Source: Chitinophagaceae bacterium PMP191F
GTDB lineage: Bacteria > Bacteroidota > Bacteroidia > Chitinophagales > Chitinophagaceae
Assembly (NCBI GenBank): GCA_001302245.1
Contig: LGYU01000012.1
Location: 99,194-163,193, forward strand
Length of the DNA: 64,000 bases
Direction of reading: 5' to 3'
The notes under the pieces are model-generated. The model was not told where the DNA came from. It was given only the letters and a program-made list of their open reading frames with translations, and did not search any database. Shown here piece after piece: positions 1 through 8,963 of the stretch (position 1 is its first letter; each line of letters begins with the position of its first letter). Position numbers and translations under genes: made by a program.

Positions 1-1
1 G

Positions 2-370
2 GCCAACAGTTACAACAAGGATGTGTTTGCCATTCCGGGAAAAACCACCGATAGTAAAAGTTGTGGCTGCAACCAGCTTATCAAAAACAATAAAGCCATG
101 CTGTTAACAGATGCACAGCAACTGGCAGATACCATGGGCTGGACCGAACCGGTTAAACCACCTGCAAGGAAACAACAGGAAATTTTCATTGAGCTGACTG
201 GCCCTGAAAAAATGGTGGTAACCCTGTTGACGGAAAAAGACACTGTGCATATTGATGAACTGACCATCAAAAGCGGTATCAGCAGCAGCGCTGCCGCAGC
301 AGCTATACTGAATCTTGAATTGCAGAACATTATTCAATGTTTGCCGGGAAAAATATACAAGCTGTTATAG
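2..370 (+). CDS. dprA: DNA processing protein DprA, C-terminal part (cut by window start)
   Basis: This reading frame is open from base 2, so the gene starts before the window. The first visible residues, ANSYNKDVFAIPGK, followed by GCNQLIKNNKAMLLTDA, match the end of the Rossmann-like DprA/Smf core, which loads RecA onto incoming single-stranded DNA during transformation. The last 60 or so residues (ELTGPEKMVVTLL, then ISSSAAAAAILNLELQ) fit the winged-helix domain found at the C-terminus of many DprA proteins. The frame ends at a TAG at 368-370. A short GC-rich hairpin follows. The protein acts in the cytoplasm. The call rests on the PGK...GCN...LIK signature, which is distinctive. Length and N-terminal SAM domain cannot be judged here. 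Confidence 0.9.
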   Translation, partial: ANSYNKDVFAIPGKTTDSKSCGCNQLIKNNKAMLLTDAQQLADTMGWTEPVKPPARKQQEIFIELTGPEKMVVTLLTEKDTVHIDELTIKSGISSSAAAAAILNLELQNIIQCLPGKIYKLL

Positions 371-383
371 CATACAATAAAGA

Positions 384-404
384 TCCCGGCATCATCTGCC
401 GGGA
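384..404. terminator. GC-rich hairpin between convergent genes
   Basis: Seven-base arms TCCCGGC and GCCGGGA flank the loop ATCATCT, just past the dprA stop and before the stop of the convergent lipoprotein gene. There is no clear T tract on either strand, so it is only a possible bidirectional terminator or 3'-end stabiliser. Confidence 0.4.
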
Positions 405-419
405 CCTGGTACAACTGTA

Positions 420-920
420 CTAATCAGGAATATTGTAATATTTTTTTACAGCGTAGTAATCTGAATAATCAACCGGCGCAGCCTGTCGTCCCCCAGGTAA
501 TACAGAGGATGCAGGAACAATAAACACACGTATTTTAGTAAAGGTCAATGCTGATGCATAAGCACCTGAGCCATCCGGCTTGTTTGCCCTGAGCGCAACA
601 AAATAATTACTGGGGGAAACGGAGGCTTGATAAATCAAATAACGCATTTCGTAAAGACCTCCTGAGCCCAAACCCGGAACAGGATACCATGCAGTTGACG
701 TTTCGGTAGAAGGATTATAATAGATCAGCACCATGCTGGAGTCTATTTTACCCTGCGAAATATTCGATAAGGTAAGATTCAAAACACCTGTAAATGTCTG
801 TGAACCGAAATTGTATTGAATAACGTTTGCATTTCCGGCAGGACCGGTATCACCTTTTTTACAGGAAACAATAGATGTAAACAGTACTAAAGCTGCAATT
901 AAACATTTAGTGTAGTTCAT
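420..920 (-). CDS. Putative lipoprotein with short collagen-like motif
   Basis: Encodes 166 residues. Residues 1-20 form a signal peptide ending in a lipobox-like FTSIVSC, so Cys20 is the probable lipidation site, followed by KKGDTGPAGNA, a short collagen-like GxxGxxG run often seen just after the lipobox in Bacteroidota proteins of unknown role. The rest is beta-rich with many Ser, Thr and Tyr residues and no motif I recognise. It is probably anchored to the outer or inner membrane on the periplasmic side or exposed at the surface. It is convergent with dprA and divergent from guaB. A weak promoter match lies at 953-984. The function is unknown; the lipoprotein assignment is well supported. 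Confidence 0.75.
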   Translation of the reverse strand: MNYTKCLIAALVLFTSIVSCKKGDTGPAGNANVIQYNFGSQTFTGVLNLTLSNISQGKIDSSMVLIYYNPSTETSTAWYPVPGLGSGGLYEMRYLIYQASVSPSNYFVALRANKPDGSGAYASALTFTKIRVFIVPASSVLPGGRQAAPVDYSDYYAVKKYYNIPD

Positions 921-952
921 AATGGCGTTTTTTAATTACAAGTAAGGTGATG

Positions 953-984
953 CAAAAGTTAAAAGAAATCACGGCATAAACAAT
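953..984 (-). promoter_or_regulatory. Possible Bacteroidota-type promoter for the lipoprotein gene
   Basis: Read on the minus strand, ATTG (984-981), a 20-base spacer, then AACTTTTG (960-953). This is one mismatch from the TAnnTTTG -7 element, 33 bases before the start codon. Confidence 0.4.
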
Positions 985-1260
985 ACCACTTTAATGGGTT
1001 TATTGGATGCATACCGTGTAAAACCATTACCACAAAGCGGTATACAACTACCTGTTAGTGGTATTACAGTGCATACTTATATATTTACATTTTTTATCTG
1101 CATATAAACAGGCACACTGCTACAACAAAAAATTGCGGCCGGTAAAACAGGTAATGGGCTATTTCCAGAAGGTTATCCTGCCGGCAGTTCAGATTCACTG
1201 TCTTTTACAACCAACATAAAAACCCAATACAGGCAAGGGTTACAGCATATTCAAAATTCA

Positions 1261-1293
1261 TTTGGAGCATATTTACCTGTAGCACTATCTTTG
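1261..1293 (+). promoter_or_regulatory. guaB promoter, -33 TTTG and -7 TATCTTTG
   Basis: TTTG at 1261-1264, a 21-base spacer, and TATCTTTG at 1286-1293, a full match to the Bacteroidota TAnnTTTG element. The last G is only three bases before the ATG at 1297, so transcription would start at or just inside the start codon. That predicts a leaderless or nearly leaderless guaB mRNA. Confidence 0.75.
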
Positions 1294-1296
1294 CAC

Positions 1297-2796
1297 ATGG
1301 CAACACGAATTAACTCTCCCCGGAAAAAATCCCCCGCGACAAATAAGTTTTTTGGTGAAGGTTTAACGTTCGACGACGTTTTACTTGTTCCTGCTTATTC
1401 ACAGGTTTTACCACGTGAGGTGGATATTCGTACACATCTTACCAAAGATATAGTGTTAAACCTGCCCATGCTGTCTTCTGCAATGGATACAGTAACCGAG
1501 GCAAACCTGGCCATAGCGCTGGCCCGCGAAGGCGGTCTGGGTATCCTGCACAAGAATATGAGCATTGAAAAACAGGTAGAGCAGGTACGCAAGGTAAAAA
1601 GAAGTGAGAGCGGCCTGATCCTGGACCCGATCACTTTACACGAAGATTCTACTATTGGTGATGCATTGCGCCTGATGAAAGAGAATAAAATAGGCGGTAT
1701 TCCTATTATTGATAATAAACAGAAACTGGTTGGTATCCTCACCAACCGCGATCTGCGTTTTGAAACAGACGGCAAACGTAAAGTAAGGGAAGTGATGACC
1801 AGCGAGCGACTGATCACGGCACCGGAAGGTACCGATCTGAAAAAAGCAGAGAAAATATTACGTCAGCATAAGATCGAAAAACTGCCTGTTATTAAAAAAG
1901 ACGGCACACTGGTTGGCCTGATCACTTACCGCGATATACTGCAACTGCAAAGTCATCCCAATGCAGTAAAAGATACTTATGGTCGTTTGCTGACCGGTGC
2001 GGCACTGGGTATTACCCGCGACCTGCTGGACAGGGCTTCTGCATTGCAACAGATCGGTGTGGATGTGGTTTGCCTGGACAGCGCACATGGTCACAGCAAA
2101 GGTGTGATTGAAGCATTGAAAGCTGTAAAAAAGAACTTTAAAAAACTACAGGTCATCGCAGGTAATATAGGTACTGCTGCAGGTGCAAAAGCTTTGGCTG
2201 ATGCAGGTGCTGATGCGGTGAAAGTAGGTATTGGTCCGGGCTCTATCTGTACCACGCGTATTGTGGCGGGTGCCGGTGTTCCGCAGATCACTGCCATTAT
2301 GGAAGCTGCTTCTGTATTGCACAAACTGAATATTCCACTGATTGCCGATGGCGGTATCCGCTATACCGGTGATATGGTAAAAGCACTGGCAGCAGGAGCA
2401 AACCTGGTGATGATGGGCAGCGTTTTTGCCGGTACAGAAGAAAGTCCTGGTGAAACCATTATTTACGAAGGCAGAAAATTCAAACAATACCGCGGTATGG
2501 GATCTATCGGTGCCATGAGCCAGGGAAGCGGTGATCGCTATTTCCAGGACGTGGAAGATGATGTAAAGAAATTTGTACCCGAAGGTATTGAAGGCCGCGT
2601 TGCCTTTAAAGGCAGCCTGAGCGAGATCGTTTACCAATATGTAGGTGGTCTGCGTTCCGGTATGGGTTATTGTGGTGCAAAAGATATCAAAGCATTGCAG
2701 CAGGCACAATTTGTACGCATTACCAATGCAGGTATGAAAGAAAGCCACGCACACGATATCGAGATCACCAAAGAATCGCCCAACTACAGCAGATAA
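1297..2796 (+). CDS. guaB: Inosine-5'-monophosphate dehydrogenase
   Basis: Encodes 499 residues, the usual length for bacterial IMPDH, which oxidises IMP to XMP with NAD+ as the committed step of GTP synthesis in the cytoplasm. The N-terminus carries [14 protein letters not shown], a family signature. Two CBS domains occupy about residues 100-215 ([21 protein letters not shown]). The catalytic loop [20 protein letters not shown] places the nucleophilic cysteine at residue 318, and the [13 protein letters not shown] and [17 protein letters not shown] segments form the IMP site and flap. I chose the ATG at 1297 over an upstream in-frame TTG at 1291, because the latter overlaps the -7 promoter element. 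A strong terminator follows. It is a single-gene transcription unit. Confidence 0.98.
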   Translation: MATRINSPRKKSPATNKFFGEGLTFDDVLLVPAYSQVLPREVDIRTHLTKDIVLNLPMLSSAMDTVTEANLAIALAREGGLGILHKNMSIEKQVEQVRKVKRSESGLILDPITLHEDSTIGDALRLMKENKIGGIPIIDNKQKLVGILTNRDLRFETDGKRKVREVMTSERLITAPEGTDLKKAEKILRQHKIEKLPVIKKDGTLVGLITYRDILQLQSHPNAVKDTYGRLLTGAALGITRDLLDRASALQQIGVDVVCLDSAHGHSKGVIEALKAVKKNFKKLQVIAGNIGTAAGAKALADAGADAVKVGIGPGSICTTRIVAGAGVPQITAIMEAASVLHKLNIPLIADGGIRYTGDMVKALAAGANLVMMGSVFAGTEESPGETIIYEGRKFKQYRGMGSIGAMSQGSGDRYFQDVEDDVKKFVPEGIEGRVAFKGSLSEIVYQYVGGLRSGMGYCGAKDIKALQQAQFVRITNAGMKESHAHDIEITKESPNYSR

Positions 2797-2820
2797 GTAC
2801 ATAATAATAATTTAAGATAC

Positions 2821-2858
2821 AAGGCACAGGATGTTTTTCTCTTGTGCCTTTTGTTTTT
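2821..2858 (+). terminator. Rho-independent terminator of guaB
   Basis: AAGGCACA pairs with TTGTGCCTT around an internal T-rich loop, followed immediately by TTTTGTTTTT. It starts about 25 bases after the guaB stop and ends 50 bases before the next start codon. Confidence 0.85.
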
Positions 2859-2907
2859 CCCGGGTCTTGTACCCCAAACCTTATTATATTGCTTCAAATT
2901 ATTACCG

Positions 2908-4074
2908 ATGAAACGGGTCCCGGTATTACTGCTTCTTTGTTTTTTTATACAACTGCAACTGCGTACGGATGCACAAACAGATTCCTGCAGCCTGCGCATC
3001 AGCCTGCTTACCTGCAGTCCCGGTGAAGAACTGTATTCTACCTTCGGACACAGTGCATTGCGTGTAACAGATTCTGTGCATGCAACTGATTATATTTTCA
3101 ACTACGGCACATTTGAGTTCAACGATGATTTTTATGTAAAATTTGTTCGAGGCAAACTAAACTACTTTGAATCCATTGAATTTTTCAATGATTTTATGGC
3201 AGCCTACCAGTGGGAGAAACGCGGCATTACCGAACAGGTACTGAACCTGAACTGCGAAGAAAAACAACAGTTGTTTGCCGCCCTGATGGTAAATGCCCGG
3301 GAAGAGAACAAGTATTACAAATACGATTTCCTGTTCGATAACTGTACTACCCGCCTGCGTGATATTGTTTCCAAATACACCAGCAACAGAGTATTGTTTA
3401 AAAACATTCTGCCCGAAAATATACCCACATTCCGCAATCTTTTGTACAGCTACCTGGACCCTGCCGGACAGCATTGGAGCAAATTTGGCATTGACCTGCT
3501 TCTGGGTAGCAAACTGGACAAAAAAGTAACCAATGAACAGGCTATGTTTTTGCCGGATTACCTGCTGATGGGTTTCGACAATGCCTTTACCAGCGGCAAA
3601 CCATTGGTCAGCAGCAAACAGGTAATACTGGCAGCAGCTCCGCAACAACCCGTAACCACCTGGTTCCGTCCGGAACTGTTATTTTCAGTGCTTTTTGTAT
3701 TGATTGCCGGCCTGTCGGTATCTAAATATAAAAGAGTGGCCCGTGCATTGCAGATTTTCGATATTGCCTTTTTTCTGCTGCTGGGGTTACTGGGTGTTTT
3801 ACTCCTTTTTATGTGGTTTGGCACCGATCACATTGTGTGTAGCAACAATTACAATCTGTTATGGGCCTTACCCACTCATTTACCTGTGGCATTCATATTG
3901 CATAAACAAAAGAAGTGGCTGCGGCAATATTTCATACTTACACTGGTCATCGCATTATTGCTGGCCGTATGCTGGAAATTTTTACCGCAACAATTGAATA
4001 TAGGCGTATTACCAATATTGGGCATTATTGCAGCCAGAAGCGCCAGAAGGATCGCGATGCTGAAAGATGCCTGA
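2908..4074 (+). CDS. DUF4105/Lnb-type protein, candidate lipoprotein N-acyltransferase
   Basis: Encodes 388 residues from ATG 2908, chosen because it gives a clean signal peptide (MKRVPVLLLLCFFIQLQL, cut near DAQ), whereas earlier in-frame starts abut the guaB terminator. The periplasmic domain has the family's two conserved sites: STFGHSALRV with His48, and FLFDNCTTRLRD with Cys146, a likely His/Cys pair. About residues 250-385 hold several hydrophobic segments, so the C-terminal half is membrane-embedded. DUF4105 is now called the Lnb N-terminal periplasmic domain. In Bacteroides, an Lnb protein adds the third acyl chain to lipoprotein N-termini, doing the job of Lnt. That this gene does the same is inference from family and topology. 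Other DUF4105 proteins remain uncharacterised. Confidence 0.8.
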   Translation: MKRVPVLLLLCFFIQLQLRTDAQTDSCSLRISLLTCSPGEELYSTFGHSALRVTDSVHATDYIFNYGTFEFNDDFYVKFVRGKLNYFESIEFFNDFMAAYQWEKRGITEQVLNLNCEEKQQLFAALMVNAREENKYYKYDFLFDNCTTRLRDIVSKYTSNRVLFKNILPENIPTFRNLLYSYLDPAGQHWSKFGIDLLLGSKLDKKVTNEQAMFLPDYLLMGFDNAFTSGKPLVSSKQVILAAAPQQPVTTWFRPELLFSVLFVLIAGLSVSKYKRVARALQIFDIAFFLLLGLLGVLLLFMWFGTDHIVCSNNYNLLWALPTHLPVAFILHKQKKWLRQYFILTLVIALLLAVCWKFLPQQLNIGVLPILGIIAARSARRIAMLKDA

Positions 4075-4122
4075 TATAAGCCCTGATTCCGTACACAGGC
4101 ACTCATTTAACCTATTGCAACC

Positions 4123-4920
4123 ATGACACAGGAAAGAATACTACTAATCAACCAACAACCATTGTTTTACCGTACCGCCGGTCAGGGGCAACCTGTTATG
4201 CTGGTACATGGATTTGGAGAAGATGGCTGTGTGTGGGAAAAACAGGTTGATTTTCTGAGTGAATATTTCCAGGTGATCGTTCCTGATCTGCCCGGCAGCG
4301 GACATTCGGCCCTGAATAACGACATTAGCATGGATGGCATGGCTGCCGTATTAAAAATATTGCTGGAAGAGTTACATATACCTTCCTGTATCATGATCGG
4401 TCACAGCATGGGAGGTTATGTTACCCTTGCTTTTGCAGAAAAAAATCCCGGTATGCTACAGGCACTGGGACTTTTCCACTCAACCGCTTATGCAGATAGC
4501 GAAGAAAAGAAAACCAATCGTCGTCGCAGCATTACGTTCATCCGCGAACATGGCGCAGCAAAATTTCTTGAGCAATCAGTTCCCAATCTTTTTGGCGAAA
4601 CCAGTAAACAAGAACAGCCTGAACTGGTAAAAGATATGATTGAAGAATACGAAGGCTTTTCACCGGAAGCACTTATTGCTTACTATGAAGCCATGATACA
4701 GCGCCCTGACCGTATTCCTGTATTACAATCTTTTCCACGCCCTGTACTGTTTGTAATGGGTGCTTCTGATACCACCATTCCCGTACAACAGGGATTGCAG
4801 CAGTGTTACCTGCCCGTTATTTCGCAGGTAGAAATATTAAAAAGTTCCGGTCATATGGGTATGCTGGAAGAACCGGACGAGACCAATTCACTGTTACTGA
4901 ACTTCTGCACACTTGCATAA
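4123..4920 (+). CDS. Alpha/beta-fold hydrolase
   Basis: Encodes 265 residues, a typical length for single-domain alpha/beta hydrolases. The oxyanion-region motif LVHGFGEDG is at about residue 28, and the nucleophile elbow GHSMGG puts the catalytic serine at residue 95. Asp216 in MGASDTTIP and His244 in SSGHMGMLEEP complete the triad. A cap region of about 80 residues lies between strands 6 and 7. There is no signal peptide, so the enzyme is cytoplasmic. The family includes esterases, haloperoxidase-like enzymes and MenH-like lyases, and the substrate cannot be told from sequence. It starts 48 bases after the Lnb-like gene on the same strand and may be cotranscribed. Confidence 0.9.
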   Translation: MTQERILLINQQPLFYRTAGQGQPVMLVHGFGEDGCVWEKQVDFLSEYFQVIVPDLPGSGHSALNNDISMDGMAAVLKILLEELHIPSCIMIGHSMGGYVTLAFAEKNPGMLQALGLFHSTAYADSEEKKTNRRRSITFIREHGAAKFLEQSVPNLFGETSKQEQPELVKDMIEEYEGFSPEALIAYYEAMIQRPDRIPVLQSFPRPVLFVMGASDTTIPVQQGLQQCYLPVISQVEILKSSGHMGMLEEPDETNSLLLNFCTLA

Positions 4921-5210
4921 AGTCAAAACGTCATTCCTTTTATTCAACGCTTTTCTAAAGTATTCATTAAAATATTACCGGCCTGCAATTCCGTATACAT
5001 ATATAAATACTCCATTTTCAACTGTTTAATCTTCTTTTTCGTATTACAATTTGTCCATTTCGGCCAAACAGCCTGATACATATACCCTGATTTTTGTACA
5101 TTCATACACAGAAAGGTCCGTTGCCCGGGAGTAATATCGAGCAGGAATACGTGTAACAGGTTTTACGACGGATTTTCACATTACAGAACGATATTCAGAC
5201 CAGGTAATTC

Positions 5211-7841
5211 ATGAAAAGATACATTGTCATCCTCGGACTTATTCTCAGCATGAGCAATACACTGCATGCCATGCACATCAGGGGAGGAGAAATGTATTAC
5301 ACCTATCTCGGTCCGGGTACCTCTGCGGGAAATTCCAGATATACTATTACACTTAAACTATATGTTAGCTGCGGTGCGCAACCCAGCCAGATAGATAATG
5401 TAGAGCCATTTTCTATATACCGGAAAAGCAACAACAGTCTTATTTTCAATTTAAACGCACCTTTTACCACTGAAAGAAGAATACAGTACGATCCGGCTTC
5501 CAATCCCTGTATCAGCAATCCGCCCAATGATGTGTGTTACCGGCTTCGCTATTACGCACTGACTGTAGAACTGAGTGATGATCCCAAAGGATATGTGGTG
5601 GCCTTTCAGCGTTGCTGTCGTATTGCAGGTATCAATAACCTGCAGGCTCCCAGTGATTCATACGGCGTAACTTACCTGTGCGAAATTCCCGGTACAGATG
5701 TACTGCCTGCACCGGCCAGAAACTCCAGCCCTGAAATTACCGGTAATGACGCGGTGGCAGTTTGTGCAGGATCTCCTTTTAACTTCGATTTTTCAGCCAA
5801 CGACCCGGATGCTGATTCGCTGATATATCAACTTTGTTCTGCATACAATGGTGGAGGTCAGGCACAGGGCACTTGTCCCAGTTGCTCACAGCCCAGCCCG
5901 GCAACAGCACCACCTTATGCCACACTGCCTTATTCCAGCGGTTATGGAGGTTCACAGCCAATGGGCATCAGGGCAGCTATAGATCCTTTCACCGGTATGC
6001 TATCTGGTACAGCCCCCAGCACACTGGGACAATATGTAGTAACTGTATGTATCAGCGAATACCGTAATAATGTGCTGATCAATACACATCGTAAAGACAT
6101 TCACATCAGTGTTTCGGACTGTATACCGTTAAAAGCAAAGCTGAACCCCAGCTATGATTATTGCGATGATTTCCTGGTGCAGTTTAAAAATGAACAGGTC
6201 AATCCCAGCGGTACCATGTATATCTGGAAATATGGCGACGGTACCAAGGCCGACACATCGATGGATAATGAAGGAAAAGTACAGCACCAGTTTGCTGATA
6301 CCGGAACTTACACTATAAAACTGACCGTTATTCTTGCAGGCCAGTGTATTGATTCTACTACTACATTAGCAAAAGTATATCCCGGTTTTTATCCTGGTTT
6401 TGAAGTAATAGGTACCTGCCTGTTACTCCCCATCCAGTTCAGGGATACTACCAAAACAAAGTACGGTTTTGTAAATAAATGGAGCTGGAATTTTGGTGAT
6501 GAAACTACCCTGGCCGATACATCGCATATTGGCACTCCTTCGTGGAAATACAGTACCACTGGCAACAAGGTGGTACAACTGATCGTTGAAAGCAACAAAG
6601 GATGTATTGACACAGTAAAGGTTACAGCTATTGTAAGTGATAAGCCCCCGATACAGGTGGCATTTAAAGATACATTGATATGTAGTGTTGATACCCTGCA
6701 ACTGCAGGCAAACGGCAATGGTAATTTTTCATGGCTGCCCAATTACAATATACTTAATGCCAATACAGCCACGCCACTGGTATATCCCAAAGCCACAACC
6801 AAATATGTTGTAACACTTGATGAAAATGGTTGTGTGAATACAGATACAGTACAGGTGCGTGTGGTAGATTTTGTAACGCTGGATGCCGGTCCGGACAGTA
6901 CGATATGTCTTACAGATACGGCGAAGCTGCATCCTTCGGGCAATGGTTTAAAATTTGCGTGGACACCTGCTGCCACCTTAAATGATTCTACATTAAGATC
7001 GCCACTGGCTGTTCCAACAGGTAATACCACTTATACTGTTGTGGCCAGCATTGGTAAGTGTAATGCATCTGATAACTTAACTATTTTCACAGTTCCTTAT
7101 CCTGGTGCCAATGCAGGTCCGGATACAGCGGTATGTTATGGCGATACAGCACAGTTGCATGCTTCCATAGCAGGTTCATCTTTCACCTGGACACCCACTG
7201 CCACGCTGGGTAATCCCAGAAGTCTCATTACTTACGCATATACTCTTCAAACCATTCCATATATACTGAAAGTGTATGACAACCTGGGCTGTCCCAAGCC
7301 GGGTATTGATACGGTGGTAGTAACCGTTTATCCGAAGATCAACGCATTTGCCGGCAATGATACAGCCGTTGTGGTTAACCAGCCGCTGCAGTTAAATGGT
7401 ACCGGCGCACCCTTTATTGAATGGCAGCCACCGCTTTACCTGAACCGGAACGATATCAGCAACCCGATTGCCCTGTTGTCTGACAACTTCAGTTATATTA
7501 TGCGTGCCTATACTGCCGAAGGATGTTTTGCATACGATACCATCAACATCAAGGTGTTTAAAACCAATCCCGATATTTTTGTACCCAATGCATTCAGGCC
7601 GGGCAGTTCGCAAAACAATGTACTTCGCCCCATACCTGTTGGTATTTCCACGCTCCACTATTTCAGGGTGTTCAATCGCTGGGGACAATTGGTTTTTGAA
7701 ACCAACCAGATCAGTAAAGGCTGGGATGGCAACATTGGCGGTAAACCGCAAAGCACCGGCACTTATGTATGGTCTGTAAAAGGCACCGATTACACCGGCA
7801 AAGTGGTAGAACGCAAAGGCACTGCGGTGTTGATAAAATAG
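5211..7841 (+). CDS. PKD-domain surface protein with T9SS type B (gliding-associated) sorting domain
   Basis: Encodes 876 residues. A signal peptide (MKRYIVILGLILSMSNTLHA) is followed by a region of about 260 residues starting MHIRGGEMYYTYLG, typical of large Bacteroidota adhesin-like proteins. Then come PKD-type folds with WKYGDGTK and WSWNFGDETT (about residues 330-470) and several Ig-like repeats carrying DAGPDSTICLTDTAKLHP, NAGPDTAVCYGDTAQLHA and AFAGNDTAVV. The last 90 residues (DIFVPNAFRPGSSQNN, YFRVFNRWGQLVFET, KGWDGNIGGKPQSTGTYVW) are a clear type B CTD of the gliding-motility C-terminal family. The protein should cross the outer membrane through the SprA-containing T9SS and stay at the surface or be released. 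No catalytic domain is visible. The role is probably adhesion. Confidence 0.9.
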   Translation: MKRYIVILGLILSMSNTLHAMHIRGGEMYYTYLGPGTSAGNSRYTITLKLYVSCGAQPSQIDNVEPFSIYRKSNNSLIFNLNAPFTTERRIQYDPASNPCISNPPNDVCYRLRYYALTVELSDDPKGYVVAFQRCCRIAGINNLQAPSDSYGVTYLCEIPGTDVLPAPARNSSPEITGNDAVAVCAGSPFNFDFSANDPDADSLIYQLCSAYNGGGQAQGTCPSCSQPSPATAPPYATLPYSSGYGGSQPMGIRAAIDPFTGMLSGTAPSTLGQYVVTVCISEYRNNVLINTHRKDIHISVSDCIPLKAKLNPSYDYCDDFLVQFKNEQVNPSGTMYIWKYGDGTKADTSMDNEGKVQHQFADTGTYTIKLTVILAGQCIDSTTTLAKVYPGFYPGFEVIGTCLLLPIQFRDTTKTKYGFVNKWSWNFGDETTLADTSHIGTPSWKYSTTGNKVVQLIVESNKGCIDTVKVTAIVSDKPPIQVAFKDTLICSVDTLQLQANGNGNFSWLPNYNILNANTATPLVYPKATTKYVVTLDENGCVNTDTVQVRVVDFVTLDAGPDSTICLTDTAKLHPSGNGLKFAWTPAATLNDSTLRSPLAVPTGNTTYTVVASIGKCNASDNLTIFTVPYPGANAGPDTAVCYGDTAQLHASIAGSSFTWTPTATLGNPRSLITYAYTLQTIPYILKVYDNLGCPKPGIDTVVVTVYPKINAFAGNDTAVVVNQPLQLNGTGAPFIEWQPPLYLNRNDISNPIALLSDNFSYIMRAYTAEGCFAYDTINIKVFKTNPDIFVPNAFRPGSSQNNVLRPIPVGISTLHYFRVFNRWGQLVFETNQISKGWDGNIGGKPQSTGTYVWSVKGTDYTGKVVERKGTAVLIK

Positions 7842-7940
7842 AGATGCGGGATACAAGATGCAGGATATGGAATGCCAGATACGGCGGGATCTTGAACTTT
7901 TCACTTGCACCTTAAACCTTTACCCTACACCTTTTCACCT
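7842..7940. repeat. Low-complexity intergenic strings upstream of the SDR gene
   Basis: Two degenerate repeat tracts sit side by side: an imperfect run of GATGCGGGATACAAGATGC-type words (7842-7890), then a CACCTT/AACCTT run (7894-7940) that includes CTTGCACCTT at 7904-7913. AACTTTTCA plus CTTGCACCTT also occur together upstream of fabH (23161-23190), so the string is shared between two loci. Confidence 0.5.
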
Positions 7941-7948
7941 TCTATGCT

Positions 7949-7956
7949 TAATTTTG
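7949..7956 (+). promoter_or_regulatory. -7 element TAATTTTG of the SDR gene
   Basis: Full match to TAnnTTTG, 19 bases before the ATG at 7976. No TTTG or TTG was found at the expected -33 spacing, so this is a partial promoter call. Confidence 0.45.
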
Positions 7957-7975
7957 CTGCCTTAAATACCTCACC

Positions 7976-8737
7976 ATGCGCAAAACGGTTTTGATCACAG
8001 GAGCTACCTCTGGTTTTGGAAAAGCATTCGCACAGAAATTTGCAGCTAACAATTGCAATGTTATCATAACAGGTCGTCGTGCAGAACGGCTGCAGGCTTT
8101 GCAACAGGAACTGGAAACCACGCACCAGGTACAGGTACTGCCACTGGTTTTTGATGTGCAGGATAAAAAAGCTGTAGATGAAGCTATCGGATCATTGCCT
8201 GAAACATGGAGAAATATAGATGTACTGATCAACAATGCCGGGCTTGCACTGGGCAGGGATTATTTTGATGAAGCTCCCATGGAAGACTGGGAAACCATGA
8301 TCGACACCAACGTAAAAGGTTTATTATATGTATCCAAAGCAGTGATCCCTTTTATGACTGCCCGTAAACAAGGACATATCATTAACCTGGGATCAGTAGC
8401 AGGTAAAGAAGTGTATGAAAAAGGCAATGTGTATTGTGCCACCAAATATGCAGTGAATGCATTGACTCAATCTATGCGTATTGACCTGTTGAGACATAAG
8501 ATAAAAGTAACAGCCATTCATCCCGGCGCAGCGGAAACTGAATTTTCAACAGTACGTTTTAAGGGCAACGAGGAAGTAGCCGGTAAAGTATATGAAGGGT
8601 TTGAGCCCCTTAGTGCTGAAGACGTTGCCGATATTGTTTGGTACACTACTACCCTTCCTGCGCATGTTTGTATCAACGACCTGGTGGTAACATGCACCGC
8701 ACAGGCTAATGCCATCTATTTTCATAAAGAAGGCTAA
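7976..8737 (+). CDS. SDR-family NAD(P)-dependent oxidoreductase
   Basis: Encodes 253 residues, the standard classical short-chain dehydrogenase length. The cofactor-binding motif TGATSGFG is at residues 8-15, NNAG at 86-89, and the catalytic Ser140, Tyr153 and Lys157 lie in LGSVAG and YCATK. ITGRRAERL after beta-2 has arginines that usually indicate NADP(H) preference. The overall pattern (IHPGAAETEFSTVRFKGN, INDLVVTCTAQAN near the end) resembles the YdfG/serine 3-dehydrogenase group, which reduces 3-hydroxy acids or malonic semialdehyde, but the substrate is inferred only. It is cytoplasmic. It is alone on its strand between a T9SS cargo gene and a promoter-bearing secreted-protein gene. Confidence 0.93.
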   Translation: MRKTVLITGATSGFGKAFAQKFAANNCNVIITGRRAERLQALQQELETTHQVQVLPLVFDVQDKKAVDEAIGSLPETWRNIDVLINNAGLALGRDYFDEAPMEDWETMIDTNVKGLLYVSKAVIPFMTARKQGHIINLGSVAGKEVYEKGNVYCATKYAVNALTQSMRIDLLRHKIKVTAIHPGAAETEFSTVRFKGNEEVAGKVYEGFEPLSAEDVADIVWYTTTLPAHVCINDLVVTCTAQANAIYFHKEG

Positions 8738-8894
8738 CAATCAATAAATTACAGATAAGCAGCAGCTATTTTCACGTAAATAGCATACAGGCATATCATG
8801 TGGCTGATTACCCTACACACCGGTTACGGCAGTATAAACCCTTACAATAATATGATACTGTTACTTATACGCCTGTACAAAACCCGGCATGAGG

Positions 8895-8925
8895 TTTGGA
8901 TTTCACAGGGTTTTAGCTAACTTTG
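8895..8925 (+). promoter_or_regulatory. Near-perfect Bacteroidota promoter TTTG-N19-TAACTTTG
   Basis: TTTG at 8895-8898, exactly 19 bases, then TAACTTTG at 8918-8925. Transcription would start near 8931, giving a leader of about 30 bases before ATG 8964. The promoter lies inside any longer reading of the downstream ORF and therefore decides its start. Confidence 0.85.
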
Positions 8926-8963
8926 AAGTAAGCATTGATCCGCTATCCTTTAAAACCCATGTT

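Larger units (their letters stand above)
921..1296. other. Intergenic region with nested inverted repeats and two divergent promoters
   Basis: No gene is visible in these 376 bases between divergent genes. AATACCACT (982-990) and AGTGGTATT (1057-1065) form a perfect 9-base inverted repeat, and inside it ATACCG (1011-1016) pairs with CGGTAT (1038-1043). The structure lies upstream of the guaB promoter, so it is not in the guaB mRNA made from that promoter. It could be an operator or a small structured transcript. Confidence 0.4.

Noticed and set aside
2146..2802. 218-codon open frame opposite guaB
   Set aside because: It is antisense to the conserved IMPDH catalytic domain, and its Cys- and His-rich sequence looks non-biological.
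8889..8963. Longer start for the small secreted protein
   Set aside because: The upstream part contains a near-perfect promoter, so it would not be in the mRNA, and the later ATG starts a proper signal peptide.
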